Assembly: GCA_025617745.1 (NCBI GenBank)
Contig: CM046871.1
Coordinates: 30,945,579-31,009,578 of the forward strand
Direction: 5' to 3'
DNA: 64,000 nucleotides
Source of the DNA: Heliocidaris erythrogramma
Taxonomy: Eukaryota; Echinodermata; Echinoidea; Camarodonta; Echinometridae
In this document: piece by piece, positions 11,108 to 22,500 of the stretch
How the letters are laid out: the number at the start of each line of letters is the position of its first letter
Numbering within the stretch: position 1 is the stretch's first letter
Notes under the pieces: model-generated
Seen by the model: the letters and a program-made list of their open reading frames with translations, nothing else
Database searches by the model: none
Told to the model about the DNA's origin: nothing
Position numbers and translations under genes: made by a program

Positions 11108-12540
11108 CTGCGCAATACCAGATTGGTGATGTATACCCTTGAGAGACCGGATATGCCTTGTATATGGTTTTTGTCTTTTCATCTTTCTTCGTTTCTTCTT
11201 TCTTTCCCATAGCTTGCTGTTCTTTCTTTACTTCTTTCCCTTTTTTTCCTTTTCCTCCTGCCCCCTACCAGTACGCCAGTTTATGTTCATAGTTATTCTA
11301 CGTGTGCATGCATACAAATGTTGTTGTCTTTCCTCTCCGTCAGGCCATTGTGTGGATTTAATAGAACAAGCAAAATAATGTTACAGGGTGATGAAATAAA
11401 CACACCACCAGTCGGTCTGATTCACAAAAATAAATAACATTTCCCCCTAAATCTTCCCAGCTTCTGTAAAGTCTTGTCCTTCATTGAAAATTTTCCCTTT
11501 TGAATTCGTATGAAAGATGGACACTGGATCATAATTTTAGTTGTTTGTTCTAAAATCTAGTACCTACTTGTTTTCCAATATATTGGCTTTGGACGAACGG
11601 TGGCGTTCGCGTCAACGCGACGCGACGCTACCCACCATTTCGGACTAAACTATAACTCACAAGCGTAGCTTTCTCCTGAGGCCCCTCAATATTTCACTTT
11701 TATTCTATTTCAGTCTTTTTCAATCAACATGCATGCAAACGTAAAAAGATATGAAGTATTCACCTTTTATTTTCTCTGACAATATATTTCATGTTAGTTT
11801 GTATCATTAATCTTGTTTGTACTGTATTTATACTGTAAAAGCAATGTAAATGTGAAATATGGAACAATACTGAAACTTAAACTGAATATACTATTTTTCT
11901 CGACATTTTGTAATTCATGACTTAAATTTGTAAAGCTGCTGTTTTATCTTTTAATTATCAGGTGATGACGTTGACCGGTCACCTTCTTCTTAATGGCATG
12001 ACCATGTAGACCATCCGTGAAACATGAACATCGGGGAAAACCCCCAGAAAATTGCGTGTAATTTAGTTCTCATTAAAATTATTATTAAAATCTACTTCTG
12101 TAGGTTAGTTTTAAAAGTCTAAATTAGATACTGATTTACACGTAATGGATTAACATTATTTTACTCCAGCGCAGCGGGAAGGGATTCTCATAAATTATCT
12201 TCGAAAATATAAATTCATTAGATTGGACTGACATACCCGGGGAATTATTAGTGTTTTTAATAAATAAGATGCTTTCTAGGAATGCCATGAGAATTTCTAA
12301 TTCTTTAACAAATAAAATCTCTATGAAACCCTTTCTAACTCGACGAGCTTACTTTTTTTTCAGCCCTAAACTGGATACATTGGACAACGGAGAATGGCAA
12401 TCGATTATTTTCGTTAAGAGATAATGAAGAAAAGAATTAGATGGAAAATTGAAAGCGCCGGCAATAAAAAAGAGGGGAGAAAGCAAAATTAGTGACAGGG
12501 AGAATGAGACTAAGGGAGGATGAGAAAGCAAGGGGACTAG
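11108..12540. other. Gene-free stretch
   Basis: No gene or known repeat is recognised. A CG-rich patch with GCGTCAACGCGACGCGACGC is at about 11,608-11,628. The remainder is ordinary AT-rich intergenic sequence. Confidence 0.5.
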
Positions 12541-12548
12541 ATGAAGAA

Positions 12549-12575
12549 GGAGAGAGAGAGAGAGAGAGAGAGAGA
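12549..12575. repeat. GA dinucleotide microsatellite
   Basis: An uninterrupted GA run inside a purine-rich stretch (12,470-12,580). The leucine/serine-rich open frame on the minus strand here is an artefact of this run. Confidence 0.9.
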
Positions 12576-12779
12576 GGCTCGACATACGCTCCACGGCATG
12601 ATTCTGCTCCAGGATTTTTCTCCTCAAAGATATAGGTTTTGGGTTATCGGGTTGCTATTGGGCTTTATGTTTGGTCTATAGGGTTAGGGTTATATAGAGT
12701 TATCTGTCCAGAGTTGAAATGAAAAATTTGATCGCGCCGAGCATGAGTCGTAGAACCAGGTTAGAGCCAGTGCATGGGA

Positions 12780-12945
12780 GGGAGAAAGGGTGAGGGAGGT
12801 GGGGGAGGTGGGGGGAGTGGGGGGGGGGGTGATGAATGGATCATCCCTTCACTACTATATACAACAGATAATTGTTGTAACTATACTGAACTAGTAAACA
12901 GGAGACAGGTTCGAATCCCGCTGGTTCCAATTTTTTCTGACTTGT
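12780..12945 (+). other. G-rich tract followed by a tRNA 3'-half-like sequence
   Basis: The tract GGGGGAGGTGGGGGGAGTGG lies around 12,800-12,832. At 12,903-12,936 ACAGGTTCGAATCCCGCTGG has a perfect RNA polymerase III B box (GGTTCGAATCC) and is followed by a TTTTTT run, as in the 3' half of a tRNA or tRNA-derived SINE. No matching A box or 5' half was found, so it is probably a fragment. Confidence 0.5.
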
Positions 12946-13091
12946 GTTTTTCATTACAGATCGAGCATACGATCTTTAACACTGGGAGTAAAATGCCTAA
13001 AAATTTGTTTACAAATTAAAATTCCTCCCATTAAGCTTCTTCATATATTGAACTAGTTGATGGTTACATCCCCCAAATATCAAACCATGGT

Positions 13092-14060
13092 TTGAAGGTG
13101 TGTCACCTTAATATCAACTCTCTTCCAAATAAAGTTGACCACCTCAGATACATTTTAAAGAATACCCCATTTGACATTATCACTTTATCTGAATCTCATT
13201 GTGATGAAACTATTTCTGACTCTGAATTGCATATAGATGGGTTTGATATCATTAGAAAAGACCGTAATAGACACGGTGGTGGTATTGTTGTGTATATCGC
13301 AGAATCCGTTAGTTACAGTATTATCCGCACATTTGAATGTGAATTAGAATGTCTATGGATTCGTTTAAGACTCAATAAACAAATTAATCCCTTATTAATC
13401 TGTGCAATGTACCGCCCCCCAAATGCCCAAAATGAATTCTTTGATAAAGTTTCTGACATGCTACATCGTGCTCTTGATGGGGAAGAAGAGATTATTCTCC
13501 TCGGTGACTTGTGTATCTTGCTTCCCGAAAATCTTGATTCAACTGCCGAGTTGCTGTTATCAACTATGACAGGTTTTCTTATGTATCAGCTAATCGAGTT
13601 ACCCACTCGCACAACGAGATATTCACAAACACTGATTGATCACATTTTCACAACTGATCCTGATATGCATTTTGAATCGCGTGTTGTTAAAACGCATATC
13701 AGTGATCATTTCCTCGTGCATACTGTTATATTTTCTGGAAAAAAGTGCATAAACAAGAGTAGAAATTACATTACCTTTCGTAACTTCGCAAATTTCGATA
13801 GGGAAGGTTTCATATCAGTTTTGACTAACATGTCCTTTTCTGAAATCTTACAGGTAGCAGATGTTAACGTAGCTTGGAATACGTGGTATATTATGTTTAT
13901 GCAAGCTGTCAATATTTATGCGCCATATAAAACTAAGCGTATTAGAGCTAACCCGTGCCCTTGGGTGAATGCAGACATTTTCGTGACGCATATCACAGAC
14001 ATGCCAAGAAAACAAATACTACTGTTCTGTGGAATAAGTAAAAACAACTTAGAAATTTAG
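13092..14060 (+). pseudogene. LINE endonuclease domain (APE-like)
   Basis: The open frame starts KVCHLNINSLPNKVDHL, followed by FDIITLSESHCDE with the catalytic Glu. HGGGIVVYI, CAMYRPPN and the ILLGDL position (normally GDFN) come next, and SDHFLVH carries the catalytic Asp-His pair near the end. The order and spacing are those of the AP endonuclease domain that nicks target DNA. The usual Asn of GDFN is lost (GDLC). The frame ends at a stop at 14,058; the true linker continues in another frame (RNLVSKTLQCAKERY). The frame begins without a clear ATG, so the 5' end is uncertain. Confidence 0.85.
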
Positions 14061-14078
14061 TTTCAAAGACATTGCAAT

Positions 14079-15359
14079 GTGCCAAGGAGAGATATTTACA
14101 GGAGTCACTATATACTAACAATGGTAAAGTTGGTAATATATGGAACACTTATGTTAACAAAGTCTAAATCCCAGTCGACTATTTCTCTGACTGATAATGA
14201 CGACAATGAAATTTCTGACCCACGCCTTGTTGCTGAGCAATTTAACAACTATTTCGCTGACGCTGTTCAAAGTTTAAGTCTAAATGGAAATGATGAACCT
14301 ATATCTGGTAGTGATGATGAATTTGTTGATACATATTTCGAACCTACCTCAGAATTTACTGAAATATTCGAACTCCCTCATATTACGAGTGAATTTGTTA
14401 TGGGTGAAATTAAGAAACTTGGCCTCAAGAAGGCTACTGGCCCAGATGACATTTCATGTCGTTTACTGAAGGTAGCTGCCGATGTACCCTGTTTGCTGGA
14501 GAGCTTAAGTTATATTTATAACTTGTCCTTAAGCAGTGGCATAGTGCCTGAAGCGTGGAAAACTGCAAGAATTCAACCGATCCATAAATCAGGTAATAAA
14601 AAGAAAGCTGAAAATTTTCGACCCATTTCCTTATTATGTATCTCTTCAAAATTTTTAGAAAAGGCAGTTCAGAAGCATTTACATGATTTCCTAATTGTTA
14701 ATCAAAAGCTCTGTGATAATCAGTTCGGTTTCCGACCAAAACATTCATGTGAAACTGCCCTCATCTCTTTGATAGATTTATTGGCTCATAATGTCGACGA
14801 AGGGAGAGTCAGTGGTCTTGCCTTTGTTGATCTCCGAAAGGCATTTGACTCGGTTGACCACGATTTATTGTTACGCAAGCTTACTCTTTGTGGCTGCTCA
14901 AATCACAGTGTCCAATGGTTTCGCTCGTATTTGACCGAGAGAAGTCATTTTGTCTCGGTTAAAGGGATTTCGTCTAATAAAAGAAAAGTAAATACTGGAG
15001 TGCCACAAGGATCGGTCTTAGGACCGCTTCTTTTTATAATTGTAATGAATGACCTACCGATAAGCTTCTCATTTGGAAAAGTATTTATGTATGCTGATGA
15101 TGTTACCCTTGTCGTTAGTGGCACCAACACTGAAATTATCAATAGAAAACTGAACACATGTATGGTTGAGCTTCATAATTGGCTGCTCAAAAACAAGTTA
15201 ATTTTTAACGCTAAAAAGACAAAAGTAATGTTGGTCGGCTCACATCAACGAGTCAGAAACATAAGTGACCCGACGCTGAGTATTTCTGTAGCCGGCCAAT
15301 CCTTGGAAAGTGTGTCAACCTTTAAGTGTTTAGGGGTTACTATTGATGAAAAATATTGA
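14079..15359 (+). pseudogene. LINE reverse transcriptase domain
   Basis: RT motifs appear in order: KKATGPDDIS, then ENFRPISLLCISSK. FVDLRKAFDSVDHDLL is motif A. GVPQGSVLGPLLF is motif B and FMYADDVTLV is motif C (catalytic Asp pair near 15,095). NKLIFNAKKTKVML and FKCLGVTIDE close the domain. This polymerase copies LINE RNA at the nicked target. All catalytic residues are present, but a frame break before the domain and another at about 15,350 remove continuity with the endonuclease and C-terminus. Confidence 0.9.
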
Positions 15360-15432
15360 AAACGTGTCTTTGATAATGAAACAAAAATTGGGTGTTGTTC
15401 GCAGACTCCGAAATGTTTAAAGTAAAGATCAC

Positions 15433-15726
15433 TTGAAACAGTTGTATTGGGGTTATGTCCTACCACACGCCCTTTATTCTTGTAATACCTGGTCCAGGCG
15501 GTCGCAGTCAAACTGTGACATTCTGAGTAAACTTCATAAAAGAGCTGCGTACATAGTCTCTAGGCACTCGTGGGAAACCCGTTCACAACAGGTGTTTAAT
15601 GAACTACAATGGCCAAATTTTAACGAACTTCTTGAGAGGGCGATGGCTTGTTTAGTCTTTAAATGTATTCACGGTTTTTCCTGTCTAAAGGTAATAAATG
15701 GATTTGTCTTTTTAGACGAAGTTTGA
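15433..15726 (+). pseudogene. LINE post-RT C-terminal region
   Basis: The frame reads KQLYWGYVLPHALYSCNTW, then LSKLHKRAAYIVSR, then ERAMACLVFKCIHG, matching the conserved region after RT in CR1-group LINEs. It is in a different frame from the RT and is separated from it by a stop at about 15,418. Confidence 0.8.
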
Positions 15727-16296
15727 CAAAGGAATACCAGGAGCAGTAATAAAAGACTCCTTATAAATCACACCGCTGTAAAACCAACTTCTACCAAAAT
15801 ACTTTTGACAACGCAGGGGTAAAGTTATGGAATAATCTGCCACTCTCTGCAAGAAATGCCTTATCTATCACAGGATTCAAAAAGGAAACTGGAGAGTCTT
15901 AAGCAAGAACAATTAATGTATATTGTACAAATGGGGCCATTAGAGCATGAACCAAAAGTTCTGTCTTTTAATAATGTTGCTAGAATTGTGTGTGTATGTT
16001 TGTGCGTGTTTGTGATTGTGTTTTATGAGTGTGTGTGATTGTGTGTGTGTGGGTGTGTGTGTATTAGTATGCAATATGTAATTTTATTTCCTTCTCTACT
16101 TTCCTGTGTTTTACCATAATTCTACCTCTATGATTTTACTTAATCTCATATTCTATGTTTTAAATTGATATATTGATGATTTTTATGTTCATGTTTTTTG
16201 TCATGCTTATTGTTCACAGGGCCCCATGGTAGACCACTTATGTGAATGGGCCACCCTGTTTTAAATATGCGAAATAAATAAATAAATAAAAATAAA

Positions 16297-16505
16297 TCTC
16301 CTTCAAATGCTCTTTCTAATATGGGTTTGGAGGCATTTCCCCGCTCCCCCCCCCCCCCCCCAAAAAAAAAAAAAGTCAAGAGCGACGAAGCGCCCTCTAT
16401 ATGTAATTGACAGAGAACAAGTACAAGTCTGACAAAGCAGTGCAGCTGTAGTCTAACTAAGATTTTTTTAGTAATTTCAAACAGGGAAGACGTTCAAAAA
16501 TCAGT
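16297..16505 (+). promoter_or_regulatory. Probable 5' flank and 5' UTR of PSMD1
   Basis: These ~210 bases separate the end of the LINE (16,296) from the PSMD1 ATG (16,506), so any proximal promoter and 5' UTR must lie here or inside the LINE. The stretch contains a C16 run (about 16,346-16,361) joined to an A13 run (to 16,374). No clear TATA box is visible. The transcription start is not determinable from sequence alone. Confidence 0.4.
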
Positions 16506-16524
16506 ATGAAGATAACATCAGCAG
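16506..16524 (+). CDS. PSMD1: PSMD1 exon 1 coding part (19 nt)
   Basis: ATGAAGATAACATCAGCAG followed by GTAATT encodes MKITSA plus one base. Joined at phase 1 to exon 2 (23,001) it reads [15 protein letters not shown], which fits the conserved Rpn2 start (M-I-T-S-A-x-G-I/V-I-S-L-L-D). Both the phase and the residues agree, which is why this tiny exon is chosen although it is 6.5 kb from exon 2. Confidence 0.88.
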
Positions 16525-19500
16525 GTAATTTTCATTGAATTTTTTTTTTTGTATTCATAATGTATTGTGTGTGGATATCTTAAGAGAAAAGTATCATATC
16601 ATTTGGAATTGACATGAGAACGGTTTGCTGACTCACGTACATTGCTGTGTCCCACGGGTTCATATCTGTGTTGTAAATTTCGTATCTCTGTTCTATACAA
16701 ATTACATTCCTACTGCGGCAGCCTGAACGCGTAGCTTTAGCGTTCGGCATGTTCGGGTTGCGACACATCAGCAAGCAATGGTCATATTCACTCATAGGTA
16801 CACGCCATTGCCGACTGTGTAGTAACGCAGCCAACACACATCCCATACCTAAACTGCATCACTGTGCATTTTTGGCTATATTTAATTGAATATAATATAT
16901 TACAGTTTAGGCCTACTTACATCCAAAGAATTATATTGAATAATAGATGATTAAAACTTACCAGGTTGTTTTGTGACCTTTGAAGAGGGTTTCCTGAAAT
17001 TTTGGGTCCTTTTTGTCGATAACTGCTATCGAGACTGTCCCGTCAGCATCCAGTTTGTATTTTTCACGATTATGATGAAGGGAGCCCTCAGCGCTCGTAG
17101 TAGTACCGGCGCGATGGGTTCGTCGATCTCCTACGAAAACCTGAAAGGGCCAAACTGACGACGTAAAAAAAGAAAAAATATTACGTACGTACGTAATAAT
17201 TACTACGTACGTACGTAATATTTTTAATTTTTTTACGTCGTCAGTTTGGCCCTTTCAGGTCTTCGTAGAATAGCTTGTGTGCGTAACATTCTGCGTACGT
17301 ATCTACGGTGCGTAACCATGTAGAGCGGCCTCACTAGTGCGCAACATTATTGAGAGCAGTCGTGATCCGTATGGAGATGTGGGTAACAAGTACCAAAAAG
17401 AGGGCTGTAAATGTAAGTTTTTATAACTTTCTACATTTTGTATCTTAACGAACTGATAACTTAAAATCTAAAGAATGATACTTAAGTATCAGTTTGCCCA
17501 CAAAAACATCAATTTCAAACAAAATTACATCTGTATCCCCAATACCCAGTATACACACATGTATATGATTCTAATGGTCAATATGACCATTGCTTGCTGA
17601 TGTGGTCATACTCACTCATAGGTACACGCCATTGCCGACTGTGTAGTAACGCAGTCAACACACATCCCATACCTAAACTGCATCACTGTGCATTTTTGGC
17701 TATATTTAATTGAAACTCATATATTGCAGTTAACTTAAATCCAAATACTTATGTTGAATAATAGATGATTAAAACTTACCAGGTTGTTTTGTGACCTTTG
17801 AAGAGGGTTTCCTGAAATTTTGGGTCCTTTTTGTCGATAACTGCTATCGAGACTGTCCCGTCAGCATCCAGTTTGTATTTTTCACGATTATGATGAAGGG
17901 AGCCCTCAGCGCTCGTAGTAGTACCGGCGCGATCGGTTCGTCGATCTCCTACGAAGACCTGAAAGGGCCAAACTGACGACGTAAAAAAATCAAAAAATAT
18001 TACGTACGTACCTAATAATTACTACGTACGTACGTAATATTTTTTATTTTTTTACGTCGTCAGTTTGGCCCTTTCAGGTCTTCGTAGAATAGCTTGTGTG
18101 CGTAACATTCTGCGTACGTATCTACGGTGCGTAACCATGTAGAGCGGCCTCACTAGTGCGCAACATATTGAGAGCAGTCGTCATCCGTATGGAGGTGTGG
18201 GTAACAAGTACCAAAAAGAGGGCTGTAAATGTAAGTTTTTATAACTTTCTACATTTTGTATCTTAACGAACTGATAACTTAAAATCTAAAGAATGATACT
18301 TAAGTATCAGTTTGCCCACAAAAACCTCCATTTCAAACAAAATTACATCTGTATCCCCAATACCCAGTATACACACATGTATATGATCCTAATGGTCAAT
18401 ATGACCATTGCTTGCTGATGTGGTCATATTGACCATTAGGATCATATACATGTGTGTATACTGGGTATTGGGGATACAGATGTAATTTTGTTTGAAATGG
18501 AGGTTTTTGTGGGCAAACTCACTCACCGCACATCAGCAAGCAATGGTCATATTGACCACTCACGGGTACATTTCTGTAAAATAGTTGGTATTTTCTGTCG
18601 CATGTACTGAAGGTATGGGGGAAAAAATAAGATAAATATTTTAAATACTTGCTTTCAAATTCAGCCCTTAAAAATCTCACTCCTACCTCAAATGGCCGTT
18701 AGGAAGAACTTTTGATATTTTCAGCAAAATCCAAAGTCAAAATCTTGTCCAAAACCGGAGAAATCCCCGCCGATTTGTTTCGCGATCGCGTGTTGTTTAC
18801 AAACTGCCGATGTCTTAGACTAAAATCGGCCAATACAATTTTTGTCCACGAAGAAACTCGGGATCGCAAGCGCACATCGATCTTTACGATCGCGCACACA
18901 GAAAATCTGAACTTTTCCGTGTATGCCATAGGGACCGAATTTTTGAGGACAAAACTCTTTTGGGGAGATGTCAGCGCCCGCGGCGACCAGGAAATGTACA
19001 CAATGACTCCGATAGCTCGTTTCGCGAGAATCAACAGTAAATTACGGATTTGATTTTTGAAAATATCTTTTCCAACATTGGTGAGTTGAATTTATTGTAT
19101 TTCTTGGATATTTTGGGGTCGGTTTTTGAAAATTAAATGCCGATTTTGAGTGAATATTGGTGACTTTTGTGCAGTGGTGTTTTAAAAAGATGAGGTGTAT
19201 GACTGCCTACATTATACACACGAAGTATAGGAATGTAGCTATGAGTGGGCAAACTGATACTTAAGTATCATTCTTTAGATTTTAAGTTATCAGTTCGTTA
19301 AGATACAAAATGTAGAAAGTTATAAAAACTTACATTTACAGCCCTCTTTTTGGTACTTGTTACCCACACCTCCATACGGATGACGACTGCTCTCAATATG
19401 TTGCGCACTAGTGAGGCCGCTCTACATGGTTACGCACCGTAGATACGTACGCAGAATGTTACGCACACAAGCTATTCTACGAAGACCCGGAAGGGCCAAA

Positions 19501-22500
19501 CTGACGACGTAAAAAAAATAAAAAATATTACGTACGTACGTAGTAATTATTACGTACGTACGTAATATATTTTATTTTTTTACGTCGTCAGTTTGGCCCT
19601 TCCAGGTCTTCGTAGGAGATCGACGAACCGATCGCGCCGGTACTACTACGAGCGCTGAGGGCTCCCTTCATCATAATCGTGAAAAATACAAACTGGATGC
19701 TGACGGGACAGTCTCGATAGCAGTTATCGACAAAAAGGACCCAAAATTTCAGGAAACCCTCTTCAAAGGTCACAAAACAACCTGGTAAGTTTTAATCATT
19801 CTCGCGATAACTTCAGAACTGTTTGACGGATCAGCTTCTAACTTGGCCCATGTATGCATATGTGAGGGACGATGAACTGATTAGATTTTAGGGTCTCAAG
19901 GTCAAAAGTCAAAGGTCAGAGGCTTCATTATATACATAAAAATGGTTCGTGATGTATGGAGCCTAGGCCTACCTATTTTAGAAATTTCAAGGGGACAGTG
20001 GTCTATTTGCTATAAAATATCTATTTCCTTGGTGTATTTGATGACTGTAAGTCATCAATGGTAGGTTTTTTATTTGTATGGGATTAAAATGAAATTAAAT
20101 AAATTTTCTGTCTCCTGTGCTTTTTAAGTGAAAAGATTTGTAATTTTGTTGGACCAATCCTTTTTAGAGTGTACATGTATGCCATACATTTCCAATCTGG
20201 TGATGGCGGAGGCATAAATTCTGACCGCGCTCGGTTGAAGATTCATCTAGTTTGAATTATCTTTTCCAACATCGGTGAGTTGAATTTATTGTATTTCTTG
20301 GATATGTTGGGGGTCGGTTTTTGTAAATTAAATGCCGATTTTGAGTGAATGTTGGTGACTTTTGTGCAGTGGTGTTTGAAAAAGTTGAGGTGTATGACTG
20401 CCTACATTGTACACACGAAGTATAGTCATGTAGCTATGAGTGGTAGGAGTGAGATTTGAGAGGAAGTACATGTTTTAAAATATTCATCTTATTTTCCCCC
20501 CATACCTTTAGTACATGCGACAGAAAATACCAACCATTTTTGGATTCATATATCGTAGTGGTCAATATGACCACGTGGTGTGGAATGTACAAGCTTATCT
20601 GAAGCTAAGCTTGTACTCCACAATAGCTTGTACAGATCAATATGCTTCAATGGGTTTTGTGTGTATTAGCGGGTTATGGTTCATTCTAGATCATACATGA
20701 GAGGAAAATAATTATTTAATTAAAATTTCAATTTCAACTCTGAAACCTTAAATTTGTGGCTACATGTATATCGTGGTTGAGGAAACCCCTGGTTCGTTAG
20801 CACGCAAAAATAAAGCACAGAGTCTATGGACAGGGAATGAGGAAGCCAGTGTGTGTAACGCAAGAAGCGCTTCTGTGTGGAGTGAATGGTGGTTTCCTCA
20901 ACCACGATGATTCCAAATTTGTAGCATAAGCCATAGTAAGAGTTGAAGAGTCCCTGAATCAGGTAATCTAGCAAATATCAGATAATTAATTCTTTACAGA
21001 AAATGTGTGTTAATGTTATAAATAAAATACCAAAATCAAATTGTATCCAACTGGTCAAGTAACATTGTTGTCTTCTGTATTATGTTGATGTGCTCTTTCT
21101 TTTACTGGCTTTTTCCCCTCCTTGTATTCCCTTTATTCTTTATTTTCTCCTTCTTGACCATGGCCAATCACATATGTGAGGTTATTTCACTAGATAACCA
21201 TGGCATGCCTTCTTTTCTTTTCTCCCTTCTCAGTTTCCCGTACTTCTTGTGAGTCTCCTTTCTTCTCCTCCTCCTCTTCCTCCTCTTCTTCCTCCTCCTC
21301 TTCCTGTCTCCTCCTCCTCCTCTTCCTGTCTCCTCCTCCTCCTCTTCCTGTCTCCTCCTCCTCCTCCTCTTCCTGTCTCCTCCTCCTCCTCCTCTTCCTG
21401 TCTCCTCCTCCTCCTCTTCCTGTCTCCTCCTCCTCCTCTTCCTGTCTCCTCCTCCTCCTCCTCCTCCTGTCTCCTCCTCCTCCTTTCTTCTCCTCCTCCT
21501 CTTCTTCCTCCTCCTCTTCCTGTCTCCTCCTCCTCCTGTCTCCTCCTGTCTCCTCCTCCTCCTCCTGTCTCCTCCTGTCTCTTCCTCCTCCTGTCTCTTC
21601 CTCCTGTCTCCTCCTCCTCCTCTTCCTCCTGTCTACTCCTCCTCCTCTTCCTCCTGTCTACTCCTCCTCCTCCTCTTCCTCCTCCTCATCCTCATCCTCT
21701 TCCTCCTCATCCTCTTCCTGTCTCCTCCTCCTCCTACTCCTCCTGTCTCCTCCTCCTCTTCTTCCTCCTCCTCTTCTTCTTCCTCCTCCTCTTCTTCTTC
21801 CTCCTCTTCTTCTTCCTCCTCCTCTTCTTCCTCCTCCTCTTCTTCCTCCTCCTCCTCCTCTTCTTCTTCTTCCTCCTCCTCTTCTTCCTCCTCCCCATCT
21901 TCTTTTTCTTCCTCTTCCAATTCTGAAGATAGGTTACCTTCCTCTTCTTTTTCTTTTTCATTTTCTTTTTTTTTTTCTTTTTTTAACTTTATAATCTCTT
22001 CCTCTTTTCATGCCTGCTGTATAGTCGTCATCACCCCTTCAATGCATGAAGTCTAACTGTAAAACAGTATTGACCTCATGCCCAATTAATTGCTGGAGAG
22101 AATGAATTTTTCACAACATGTATAAAATAAATTTGGACAAAAATAAAATTATTTTTGAAATACTAAATTTTAAATTCGGCTGTCAGAAATCATACTCCTA
22201 CCTATAATGGCCAAACTAAAGCAGTTGTGTAATTTCCATTGAATTTCAAAGCTCAAAATTATGTATAAAACTGAAGAAATAATTGCTGATTTTTCTCCAT
22301 TGCATCTTGCCTCTCTAGCGTTCGCAAATCGTCTTGAGTTTCAACCTCGACCAAAACAAAACAAAACAAAAATTTGAGTGCTAAAAACTCAGTCTATATA
22401 GTGCGCTACATGTGCACTACATCATTGGATATGGACCAAATTTTTGATGACCAAAGTTTCTTTTTTTGAGATCCGGCAATCGGGACGACCAAGAAATGTA

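Larger units (their letters stand above)
13050..16296 (+). mobile_element. Nearly full-length CR1-group LINE (EN + RT), inactivated
   Basis: An endonuclease is followed by a reverse transcriptase, a C-terminal region and a 3' UTR ending in an AAATA/AAAT simple-repeat tail at about 16,270-16,296, the usual order of a CR1/L2-group non-LTR retrotransposon. No ORF1 is visible. The coding region is broken by a frameshift pair between about 14,030 and 14,165, a further shift near 15,350, and an in-frame TAA near 15,418, so it is not autonomous now. Its catalytic boxes are intact, which suggests a fairly young insertion. The 3' end lies about 210 bp before the PSMD1 start codon in the same orientation. 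Confidence 0.9.
16780..18430. repeat. Tandem duplication, two ~824-bp units within PSMD1 intron 1
   Basis: CTCATAGGTACACGCCATTG occurs at 16,791 and 17,615, and almost the whole unit (16,780-17,603 against 17,604-18,427) matches with few differences. Each unit holds, in order, a CTCATAGG lead, an exon-like segment on the minus strand, a ~138-bp palindrome, and a TGTGTGCGTAACATTCTGCG stretch. Part of the unit recurs inverted at 19,243-19,797. High identity means recent duplication. Confidence 0.9.
18545..20573. mobile_element. 2.0-kb TIR element with a nested inverted copy of the 824-bp unit
   Basis: The left end starts GGTCATATTGACCACT (18,545) and the right end finishes AGTGGTCAATATGACC (20,573). 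The terminal inverted repeats run about 144 and 132 bp inward and share the pieces CTGTCGCATGTACT, ATACCTT..CCCCATACC and CACTCCTACC. A 180-bp segment (19,060-19,240) recurs directly at 20,255-20,440, flanking a central insertion that includes 19,243-19,797. No transposase is visible. The open frames at 18,699-19,053 on both strands overlap each other and are unrecognised. Confidence 0.8.

Noticed and set aside
10324..11142. 272-codon open frame rich in L, I and Y
   Set aside because: It spans the TTA microsatellite; composition is dictated by the repeat.
12349..12627. 92-codon minus-strand frame
   Set aside because: Leucine/serine runs come from a GA microsatellite.
18699..19053. Overlapping 111- and 113-codon frames on opposite strands
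   Set aside because: Mutually antisense, no family signature, and broken in the diverged copy at 22,130-22,740.
21200..21994. Long frames rich in S/L/P (+) and E/R/K (-)
   Set aside because: All lie on the CT-rich tract, open in several frames at once; no gene signal.
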